Below the pieces are notes generated by a model that did not search any database, was not told where the DNA came from, and saw only the letters and a list, made by a program, of their open reading frames with translations. From CAUZFZ01 sp963579025 (GTDB taxonomy: Bacteria; Planctomycetota; Planctomycetia; Planctomycetales; Planctomycetaceae): a DNA stretch of 53,334 bases. Below, piece by piece: positions 1 to 7,268 of the stretch (its first letter is position 1; the number at the start of each line of letters is the position of its first letter). Location: positions 1 to 53,334 of the forward strand of contig CAUZFZ010000055.1 in assembly GCA_963579025.1 (NCBI GenBank). The letters run 5' to 3'. Made by a program: the position numbers and the translations under genes.

Positions 1-481
1 GTTCGCAAGCGGCGATTGCCCGGTCAAACCACTCGGCCCGCTGATCGCGTTCGCCTTCCGGCGTCGCCCGCCCGCGGTTGTCGAGCGCACTACCGAGATT
101 GTGGAGCGTGTCGGCATCGTCGGGGCGTTGCGCGAGCGACCGTTCGTACGCGGCGATTGCCCGGTCAAACCACTCGGCCCGCTGGTCGCGTTCGTCTTCC
201 GGCGTCGCCCGCCCGCGGGCGGCGAGCGCACTACCGAGATTGTGGAGCGTGGCGGCATCGTCGGGTCGTTGCGCGAGCGAGCGTTCGTACGCGGCGATCG
301 CCCGGTCAAACCACTCGGCCCGCTGCTCGCGTTCGTCTTCCGGCGTCGCCCGCCCTCGGTCGTCGAGTGCAGTGCCGAGACCCATGAGCGTGGCGGCATC
401 GTCGGGGCGTTGCTCAAGCGAGCGTTCGAACGCGGCGATCGCCCGGTCAAACCACTCGGCCCGCTGGTCGCGTTCGTCTTC
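1..481 (-). repeat. Tandem 141-bp coding repeats (47-residue TPR units)
   Basis: At least three and a half copies of a 141-bp unit lie head to tail inside the ATPase-TPR gene. A shared block (cggtcaaaccactcggcccg on the plus strand) begins at 21, 162, 303 and 444, an exact 141-bp period. Copies differ at only a few bases, for example AYERSLAQRP against AFERSLEQRP. The array continues past the left edge, so the copy number is unknown. Near identity of DNA, not only of protein, points to recent duplication or gene conversion. Confidence 0.95.
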
Positions 482-2272
482 CGCAATTGTTCCTGCGTGT
501 TGAGCGAGAGCGACGCCGGATCGCCCGAAGCAACTGGCGCGAAGTTCGGCCGATGCGTCTGCCTGATCCAGATTCTGGATCGCCATCTCCGACATCTGAA
601 CCCGGACCGACGTTGGCGACATCTCGCGCCCCGCCATCCAGGGAATCAGCAACGGATCCTTCGATTGACTCAGATGGTCAATGGCATCCTCGACGAGCAG
701 CGGAAATAACGGTGCCGCCGATGCTTCCATCCAATCGACGTTCCTGCCTTCAAGCAAGGCTTCCAGGGTCTGCTGAATTCGTACGCGCGCTGGCTCGGCA
801 GCCACTGCCGATTGACTCGAAGCACCGTAGTGATTCTGAAGCAGAACCAGCCATTCCATTCCCGCGGCAAGCATTGTTTTGCATAGTTGCCAGTAGGCGA
901 TGCCAGTCAGGCTCATACACCTGTGTCGTTCCTCACTCAGAACATGGATCAACTCGGTCGCCTGCTGCAGCGAGAGCTTGCTGGCGGCACCCAATATCCG
1001 GTGCTTTTCGGTAGCGGACAACGCGATTGAGTAGACGAGCAGTTGAATGAATAACGTCCGGTCGTGCTCAGAAAATCCTTCCGGCCACTCGTTCACGAGA
1101 TCGGTTGTTGGAACGGATGCGAGGTTCCATGTTGGCGGCTTGAACAGCAGCGACGTCAAGCCACGCGATCGTTCGAGGTCGACACGCGCCATCTGAAGAT
1201 GCCGTTCTTTCTGCGCGGGAGTCGCGGAGGCGATGCGCATCTGCCGCTGCTGGGGCGATTCCGGCGAGCGAGGATCAAATGGCGCAATCAACGATTCCAC
1301 CACGCTGTCATCCCACAGGCAGCGTTCCTCGACGTAATCCGTGATCTCGGCGAACTGTGCGGCGAAGTCGCTGTCCGGGACGCGATGGACGAGTGGCACG
1401 TTGCTCATCACAAGTTCCGGGTTGAACGGAACTTCGAATTCGCGTGGGAACGGTTCGGCCAGACCCAGTGAATCGACCAGGCAAACGCTGTCTTTTAGCT
1501 GCTGCTTGCGGCGACGCTGCTCACGCTTGAGCAGTTCCTGGCCCTGGACGCCTCCCGACCAGATGAGCATCGTGTTGGCCACCAGGTCGCCCGGCTCGCG
1601 CGCGCTGGCATTCAGGACGATCTGCAGTCCTTCCAGGTTCTGAGCGTCCTGGCCGTACACGATCACGTTGAAATCCGTGGCATCGCCCAGCAGCAGGTCA
1701 CCGACCTCTGTAATCCCGGTGCGGCAATCGACCAGCAGGTAGTCGGGCGATCCCTGCTGATCCTCGCCGCGCCAGGGAATCTTCGCCTGTTCAACCTGAT
1801 GCCGAAAGACCTTGAACACCATCCGCGGGTCGCCGTCCAGGTCGGCCAGAAAGGTCTTCAGATTCAACAGGTCGACCTGCTTGACCGATTCGATGAATTT
1901 CTCGACACCTTCGCCCAGGTCGCCGGCCGGAATGAATGCGACGTCGCCTTTCATCCGGTATTTCTCGTCCGGTTCCTCACGATGGCGTGCGTCGTCAATC
2001 AACCGGGGCGCTGTGAGCATTGACTCGATACTGACGTCACCCCGCGTCTGATGCTCGGGACGCAACGCGAGCAGGTACTCCAGGATGCCCAGCCGGGGCA
2101 TTCCGCCGTCCTGCGGCCACATGCACTCCATCAACGACAGGCCAGGCGCCTGCAGATCCCAGTCGGCAACAACGACTTTGCGCCCGCGCTGCGCAAGCGT
2201 GTAGGCCACGGACAGAAGAGACATCGTCCGTCCGACACCACCCTTGAACGAGTAGAAGGCGACGACCTTCAT
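1..2272 (-). CDS. ParA/MinD-like ATPase with variant KGGVGRT P-loop, fused to TPR repeats (3' end missing)
   Basis: The frame starts at the ATG whose first base is 2272 and stays open to the window edge, giving 757 visible residues. Residues 3-20 begin like a ParA/MinD (SIMIBI) ATPase: strand VVAFYSF, then KGGVGRT at 10-16. The usual deviant Walker A is KGGxGK[T/S]; the signature lysine K10 is kept but the P-loop lysine is Arg15. A switch-like DWDLQAPG follows at 37-44, and a Walker-B-like YLLVDCRTG at 178-186. Residues about 330-595 are a helical region I do not recognise. From about 598 come 47-residue TPR units built around AEWFDRAIAAYERSL and DDAATLHNLGSAL. The start overlaps the stop of the upstream gene by 4 bp (ATGA), so the two are translationally coupled. 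The ATPase-like fold is clear. Whether it hydrolyses ATP with Arg15, and its job, are unknown; a signalling or conflict role is inferred from architecture. Confidence 0.85.
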   Translation of the reverse strand, partial: MKVVAFYSFKGGVGRTMSLLSVAYTLAQRGRKVVVADWDLQAPGLSLMECMWPQDGGMPRLGILEYLLALRPEHQTRGDVSIESMLTAPRLIDDARHREEPDEKYRMKGDVAFIPAGDLGEGVEKFIESVKQVDLLNLKTFLADLDGDPRMVFKVFRHQVEQAKIPWRGEDQQGSPDYLLVDCRTGITEVGDLLLGDATDFNVIVYGQDAQNLEGLQIVLNASAREPGDLVANTMLIWSGGVQGQELLKREQRRRKQQLKDSVCLVDSLGLAEPFPREFEVPFNPELVMSNVPLVHRVPDSDFAAQFAEITDYVEERCLWDDSVVESLIAPFDPRSPESPQQRQMRIASATPAQKERHLQMARVDLERSRGLTSLLFKPPTWNLASVPTTDLVNEWPEGFSEHDRTLFIQLLVYSIALSATEKHRILGAASKLSLQQATELIHVLSEERHRCMSLTGIAYWQLCKTMLAAGMEWLVLLQNHYGASSQSAVAAEPARVRIQQTLEALLEGRNVDWMEASAAPLFPLLVEDAIDHLSQSKDPLLIPWMAGREMSPTSVRVQMSEMAIQNLDQADASAELRASCFGRSGVALAQHAGTIAEDERDQRAEWFDRAIAAFERSLEQRPDDAATLMGLGTALDDRGRATPEDEREQRAEWFDRAIAAYERSLAQRPDDAATLHNLGSALAARGRATPEDERDQRAEWFDRAIAAYERSLAQRPDDADTLHNLGSALDNRGRATPEGERDQRAEWFDRAIAACE

Positions 2273-3162
2273 GCGAACAACCCTCGAAACGGGGTTGGAT
2301 GGTGCGGCTTCGATTGCTTGATGGCATCAATGGTTGCGACAAGGGCGTCCGCACGTGCGGCCCAACGTGAGGGAGTTTCACCCGTCTGGTCAACCACAGG
2401 CGTCGTCGGCTTGTCAACGGGCAGCAGGTCTTGACGAAACAGCTCAAATGTCTCGACCGAGAGTCGAGCCTTTTGCCGTTCCAGCTCGATCACCACAGCC
2501 TGCGCTCCGAACCGATCCATCAGGTCTGGCCACAGCCAGCGGACGTAATTGCGCGCTTCATCGTGCGCACACAGAACCGGTAGCTCATCCATCGCAATGA
2601 CCAGACCGTGGTCGACGAGACCGGAAAACACCAGCGCACCGTACTCGGGCCCCAGGCATTCGAGCTGTTGCATCCAGAAGTCCGGTGTCGCGTGATGCCC
2701 ATTGCTGATCAGGCACTTCAACAGTCCAGCATGAGTCTCGGCACCAGGTCCGTCGGTCTTCAGGAAGACTTGCTGCCGCACCATGTCGAACAGTTTCGAA
2801 GTGAGTGACGCACCACAGTCCTGAATCAGGTCCAGCAGCGCCACACGCGTCGGTTCAGGCCAGCGACCCGGCTCTGTGACCAACTCGTCAAGGCAGTCAC
2901 CTAGAACGGCCGACATGCGATCTCGTAATCCGGAACTGCCGCGGCAAAACTCTGTCGAAAGCCATTCAAACGGTTCCGGTCCCGAACGCGGGTCGACAGC
3001 CGGCCCGATCGAAGGATTCCCCTGCAGCCGTGCATACATCACATCGCGCAAGTCCCCGATCTCAAGGTCCGCGATCGCTGCCGGGCTGCTGTGACGACGC
3101 ACAGCATCTTCCGGGGCAGGTTTCGGATCAGGTTTCGCCGCGACTTTTCGTTTTCCTGCCAT
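2269..3162 (-). CDS. Unrecognised 297-residue protein, partner of the KGGVGRT ATPase
   Basis: I do not recognise a family. The N-terminal 25 residues are basic and Pro/Lys-rich (MAGKRKVAAKPDPKPAPED), like a flexible tail; the rest looks mostly alpha-helical and soluble. There is no signal peptide or membrane segment. Visible landmarks are a central CLGPEYGALVFSGLVDHG and a run AHDEARNYVRWLWPDLMDRF. The stop overlaps the start of the ATPase-TPR gene by 4 bp, and the gene begins 13 bp after the stop of the 256-residue gene, so the three form one transcription unit. Linkage this tight suggests a subunit or adaptor of the ATPase. No clear Shine-Dalgarno site precedes the start. Confidence 0.75.
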   Translation of the reverse strand: MAGKRKVAAKPDPKPAPEDAVRRHSSPAAIADLEIGDLRDVMYARLQGNPSIGPAVDPRSGPEPFEWLSTEFCRGSSGLRDRMSAVLGDCLDELVTEPGRWPEPTRVALLDLIQDCGASLTSKLFDMVRQQVFLKTDGPGAETHAGLLKCLISNGHHATPDFWMQQLECLGPEYGALVFSGLVDHGLVIAMDELPVLCAHDEARNYVRWLWPDLMDRFGAQAVVIELERQKARLSVETFELFRQDLLPVDKPTTPVVDQTGETPSRWAARADALVATIDAIKQSKPHHPTPFRGLFA

Positions 3163-3175
3163 ACCGAATTCTATC

Positions 3176-3946
3176 TCACGAGGCGACTTCGATCATGCCC
3201 GCCAATTGATTCGAAGAGACAGGTTGATGGACAACTTCCGGCAACCCATCCGTCCCGGAAAGTGGGCGAGTCTTGCCGCCGGGACGGTAGTAATCGAACG
3301 ATTCGGCATCCAGGGCCGTCGGTTTGTGCGCGGTCTGATGCGGTTCCAGTTTGTGCTGCCACAGGAGAAGTTCCACGTCGGGCTTCGACAATCGCAATCC
3401 AAGTCGACGCACCAGTTCGGACTTTTCCCTGGGTAGTTTGTAAAACGGATCGTCGAGTTTTCGAGCCTGATAGAAGCTCCACATGATCCACTTTGACAGA
3501 TCGCAGTTCCCCAGCAAACTCTGTTGTCCCACCAGGTCACGTTCTCGCAGGATTCGGTCGACAAACAGACCTGTAGTGCCCGTTTTGCGTGTCAGTGGAG
3601 TCTTGCCCAACTTGACACTTCGCAGGGTACTTTCGGTTTTACCACGTTCCACAACGTGCCCAAGTACTGCGTTCTGTCCCGTGGTGTTCACTTTCCCAAG
3701 CCGCTGATGCGCCCGGCAGAAATTGAACACGCAACCTTCCACGACATCCGCAACATTGACGGCAACACCCAGAAGCAGTTGCAGCAACTCCTCGCGCAGC
3801 CGCTGACTGACGTATCGGTCCTCATCAAGATTGAGCAAGACCTGAGCGTTCTTCGCCTCAAAGGTTCGCAACGCCTGCTCCGCGCGGTCGGAATCCTGAC
3901 CACGCCCCTGGCCGCGCCAACGAGTCAGAATAGTCGCGAAAGGCAT
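3176..3946 (-). CDS. Unrecognised 256-residue protein, first gene of the KGGVGRT-ATPase operon
   Basis: No family recognised. The start at 3946 (MPFATILTRWRG) is chosen because AGGAG lies 7 bases upstream; a longer form from 3985 has no such site. The protein is soluble and basic, with an N-terminal helix (REELLQLLLGVAVNVADVV), a middle stretch rich in Lys/Thr (LGKTPLTRKTGTTGLFVDRI) and a C-terminal half containing YKLPREKSELVRRLGL and FDYYRPGGKTRPLSG. Third-position GC seems lower than in the neighbouring housekeeping genes, which may mean transfer. It stops 13 bp before the 297-residue gene. Being first in the operon it could be a regulator, sensor or effector; nothing in the sequence decides this. 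Confidence 0.65.
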   Translation of the reverse strand: MPFATILTRWRGQGRGQDSDRAEQALRTFEAKNAQVLLNLDEDRYVSQRLREELLQLLLGVAVNVADVVEGCVFNFCRAHQRLGKVNTTGQNAVLGHVVERGKTESTLRSVKLGKTPLTRKTGTTGLFVDRILRERDLVGQQSLLGNCDLSKWIMWSFYQARKLDDPFYKLPREKSELVRRLGLRLSKPDVELLLWQHKLEPHQTAHKPTALDAESFDYYRPGGKTRPLSGTDGLPEVVHQPVSSNQLAGMIEVAS

Positions 3947-4265
3947 CCACCTGCTCCTGAGACGGTTCACTGCCAGCATACCCATACGACGCGATCAATC
4001 ACACCACGTCAGGTTGAAGACGAGCATTGAGCGCGAGAGTACACAACGGAGTGTTACTCACGTGAGGGGCGTTCATGCTGCGTCTCGTGTTGGTGTGGAG
4101 CCGTTGAGCAGATGCCCGGACACGCGGTCCCAGGTTGACGTCTTCTCGGTCGGTTCATTGCCCGGAAGCAGTTCTGGTAGTATCCCGACGATGGAAGTGG
4201 CACCTGCAGCCAGCATTGAATTCGCTGCTCGCTGCCTGATCACGAACCGACTGGAGCGCGAAGCC
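3947..4265. other. Intergenic region between divergent genes
   Basis: These 319 bp separate the minus-strand ATPase operon from the plus-strand methyltransferase/propeller gene, so they should hold two outward promoters. I find no convincing sigma-70 box pair, operator palindrome or RNA gene. An open frame continues upstream of 4266 as far as 4014, but it lacks features and would hide the signal peptide of the downstream protein. Confidence 0.5.
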
Positions 4266-7262
4266 ATGTTTCGAGATGACCTGCGACGGACCAGCATGCT
4301 GTTCGGCGGATTGGTGATCCTCTCCCTCAACGGGATGCTGCAGCCAGCGACTGTGCAGGCACAGCGGCCGGTTGAACTTGCCAACCGAATGCTGGAGTCG
4401 ATGGGTAGAGCGAAGGGGCTTTGTGTCGTGCTGGGCTCCGAAGATGGTGCTCTGGCTGTTGAGCTTTGCCGTGACGGCCAGTATCTCGTGCATGGCCTGT
4501 GTACCAGTGGCGAGGCCCGCGACCGAGCGAGGCAGACCATTGATAAGGCGGAGTTGCGCGGTGTCGTTTCGGCCGAGACCGGGTCGATGGAGCGGCTGCT
4601 CTACTCGGACAACATCGTCAACCTGGTCGTCGTCGAAAACACGACGGCGTTGCTCCGCGAGGGGTTGCAGATCAAAGACGTACTCCGTGTGCTGCGTCCG
4701 GGTGGTGTCGCGTGGCTCGCGGACGAGCCCGACAGCCAGGGAACGCTCGCCACAAAGCATCTTTCGAAACTGGTCTCAGATTCCCGTATCGAACCTCTGG
4801 TCGTCATCAAGGAACCCGCCGGTGTCTGGCTGCGTCTGACGAAGACGCGTCCGGACAGCATGGACGATTGGACTCACGCGCGAGGCAACGCCAGCGGCAA
4901 TCCGGTTTCGACTGACACACAGGTTGGTGTGCCGACCGGAGTTCGCTGGGTCGCTGGACCCAACTGGCCGACAGGCGATCGCAAGGCATCGACTCCGTCA
5001 GCGGTCGCATCGAGCGAACACCTGGCCGTCGTGTTCCAGGACGAAGTCGCCACTGACGAGGGAATGATCAAAGAAGACTCACTGATCGTCCGCGACGTCT
5101 TTAACGGGTTGCGTCTGTGGCGACGCAAGGCGGAGTCGATGGATGTCCTGGCGTCCGGCGGTCGCATCTACACGAAAGTCGGCGGGCAGGTTGTCGCTCT
5201 CGACGGCGAGACGGGCGACATTGTTCTCACGTTTGCTGTCGAGGGGCCTGGCGATTTTCTATTGAGCGACGGGTTGCTGCTGGTAGCCAGCTCGAAGGGC
5301 ATCAATGCATTCGACATTGAAAGCGGCGAGAGCAAATGGGCTACTTCGCAGGTCCCCAGAAAAATACGCGTGGGGGACGGGCGTGTCTTCGTTCACGTCG
5401 ACAACAGCCGGCGTGGCACGGACTCACAAATGGTGTGTTTCGATCTGAAGACCGGGAAGCAGCAATGGGCCGCCTCCACGAAACCATGGGCCAAGGGTGC
5501 GACGACCGACCTGATCTTTTACCGCGACGGCGTGCTCGTGTCCGCCAGCTCGAAAGGTAACCACGCTGTCTCGGCTGAGGACGGCTCGCACCTGTGGGAT
5601 TACACGTATCCGAAAATCGGCCACGGTGGCAGCTTTGAAAAAGTGATGGCCTCAGGCGGACTTGTCTGGATCCACACAGCCGATTCGCAGGGCACGAAAC
5701 AGTACGCGTGGGAAGGACTCGACCCGAAATCGGGCAAGGTGAGCAGGCGAATTCTGCAGCCGAAAGAGTTCACCTATAAGCATCGCTGCAGCTACGACGT
5801 CGGTACCGAGCAGCTTTTCCTGTGCGGCTCGATGGACTTTGCCGATCTGGAAACCGGCGAATACCGTCATTTCGGGGCGAGTCGCACCTCATGCCGAACG
5901 GCCGGTCTCGTGCCGGCCAATGGTCTGATCTACACGTTTCCTCATGCCTGCGGGTGCTACGTGATGCTCCGCGGGTTTCTCGCGCTGGAGACGAACCCGC
6001 AAGTTGTTCCGGCACCTTCGGCCGCAATGCGTCTGGAAAAGGGTCCTCGATTTGGAGCGAAGTACGCGCGGTCCGAGGCTCCGTCACCGGACTGGCCGAC
6101 GTATCGTCGCAACGTGGGACGCAGCGGCAGCACGACTTCGTCGGGGCCCGAGCAACTGACCAGCCTGTGGGAGCACACGGTCGCTGACCGCATTCCCGAG
6201 TCCGTCGCACTGGAGTGGGACCACAAGGACGGCGGACGATTGACCAGTCCGGTCGTGGCCGAGGGGCTGGCGTTTGTCGCGAGCAGCGATCATCACCGAC
6301 TCTCAGCCCTGGACGCAAAGAACGGCGAACCGCGGTGGAGTTTCACGACGGGAGGTCGGATCGACTGCCCGCCGACGATCGACGGAGGCCTGTGCCTGTT
6401 CGGCTCACACGACGGCTTTGTCTATTGCCTGACTGCTGATACTGGCGAACTGGTCTGGCGATACCGGGCTGCGCCTCGCGACCGTCGCATCGTTGCCTAC
6501 GGGCAGATCGAATCGGCTCAACCGGTGATGGGAGGCGTGCTGGTTTACGACGGACTGGCATATTTCGTCGTCGGAAGACACAGCGCATCCGACGGTGGAC
6601 TGCTGGTCCAGGCTGTCGAACCGGCCACAGGAAAACTCGTCTGGTCCGAGCCGGTGACCGACCACGAAGGCGTGCCCGACCTTCTGACCGGCGGCAGCGG
6701 AACGATTCAAATGGCCTCATGGGAGGTCGACGCAAAAACTGGCAAACCAAAAAGTGCTGGAGTCGGGCGGCTTCGCGGAGGTCGACTGGGCCTGCTAAAC
6801 GCTGCCTGGTCCAAACGCCCCATCGCGATTCGCCGCAATCTCTCGGACTGGAAAACCGGAGATCGACCGACAGGCCAGATGCTCGCATTCAATGACACGA
6901 CCACGTGCGGCTATCGGGCGTGCGAAAAAATCAATACGGGCAATGGTGCGATGTCTGGCAACGCCCGACTGTTCGCCAAACCGGTGTCGGGCAAGGAATG
7001 GTCGGTCGAGATGCCCACGACCGCACGCATGCGCGGTATGGTGCTGGCTGGTGATCGGCTCTACGTCGCCGGACTTCTGTATAAGGACGAAAAGGGGGCC
7101 GGTGCCAGCAGTGGCGTGCGCGTCTACAACGTAGCCGACGGCGAGTTACTCGCCGAGCACGCGATCGAGGACAAGCTCGTCCACGACTGCCTCGCCATCG
7201 CCGGAGGTCGCCTGTACGTCTCCACCGAGGACGGCAAGCTAATCTGCCTGGGAACCAGATAA
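4266..7262 (+). CDS. Secreted fusion: SAM-methyltransferase-like domain plus PQQ-type beta-propeller
   Basis: 998 residues from the ATG at 4266, chosen because it puts a signal peptide first (residues about 9-32, ending VQAQ). Residues about 35-190 have the layout of a class I methyltransferase: a glycine-rich loop VVLGSEDGALAVEL and the late motif VLRVLRPGGVAWLAD. The motif I loop is degenerate, so SAM binding is doubtful. From about residue 200 to the end come PQQ-like beta-propeller blades, recognisable by repeats such as LSALDAKNGEPRWSF, VYCLTADTGELVWRY and VRVYNVADGELLAEH. A methyltransferase domain behind an export signal is odd; it may serve as a binding or structural module. The SGNH-TPR gene follows 6 bp downstream, so the two are probably co-transcribed. 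Enzymatic role unknown. Confidence 0.8.
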   Translation: MFRDDLRRTSMLFGGLVILSLNGMLQPATVQAQRPVELANRMLESMGRAKGLCVVLGSEDGALAVELCRDGQYLVHGLCTSGEARDRARQTIDKAELRGVVSAETGSMERLLYSDNIVNLVVVENTTALLREGLQIKDVLRVLRPGGVAWLADEPDSQGTLATKHLSKLVSDSRIEPLVVIKEPAGVWLRLTKTRPDSMDDWTHARGNASGNPVSTDTQVGVPTGVRWVAGPNWPTGDRKASTPSAVASSEHLAVVFQDEVATDEGMIKEDSLIVRDVFNGLRLWRRKAESMDVLASGGRIYTKVGGQVVALDGETGDIVLTFAVEGPGDFLLSDGLLLVASSKGINAFDIESGESKWATSQVPRKIRVGDGRVFVHVDNSRRGTDSQMVCFDLKTGKQQWAASTKPWAKGATTDLIFYRDGVLVSASSKGNHAVSAEDGSHLWDYTYPKIGHGGSFEKVMASGGLVWIHTADSQGTKQYAWEGLDPKSGKVSRRILQPKEFTYKHRCSYDVGTEQLFLCGSMDFADLETGEYRHFGASRTSCRTAGLVPANGLIYTFPHACGCYVMLRGFLALETNPQVVPAPSAAMRLEKGPRFGAKYARSEAPSPDWPTYRRNVGRSGSTTSSGPEQLTSLWEHTVADRIPESVALEWDHKDGGRLTSPVVAEGLAFVASSDHHRLSALDAKNGEPRWSFTTGGRIDCPPTIDGGLCLFGSHDGFVYCLTADTGELVWRYRAAPRDRRIVAYGQIESAQPVMGGVLVYDGLAYFVVGRHSASDGGLLVQAVEPATGKLVWSEPVTDHEGVPDLLTGGSGTIQMASWEVDAKTGKPKSAGVGRLRGGRLGLLNAAWSKRPIAIRRNLSDWKTGDRPTGQMLAFNDTTTCGYRACEKINTGNGAMSGNARLFAKPVSGKEWSVEMPTTARMRGMVLAGDRLYVAGLLYKDEKGAGASSGVRVYNVADGELLAEHAIEDKLVHDCLAIAGGRLYVSTEDGKLICLGTR

Positions 7263-7268
7263 GGCGGC

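Noticed and set aside
1..481. Possible CRISPR array from regular repeats
   Set aside because: Period is 141 bp, units are coding and nearly identical throughout, with no unique spacers.
16..709. Several overlapping plus-strand open frames rich in Arg/Pro
   Set aside because: They are antisense to the TPR repeat part of the ATPase gene; the minus frame gives clear TPRs and the plus frames only echo the repeats.
3524..4030. 168-residue plus-strand frame
   Set aside because: Antisense to the 256-residue gene, which has a good ribosome site at its start; the plus frame looks like no protein family.
4155..4265. Sigma-70 boxes upstream of the methyltransferase/propeller gene
   Set aside because: A TTGCCC and TAGTAT pair is present but the spacer is too short (14 bp).
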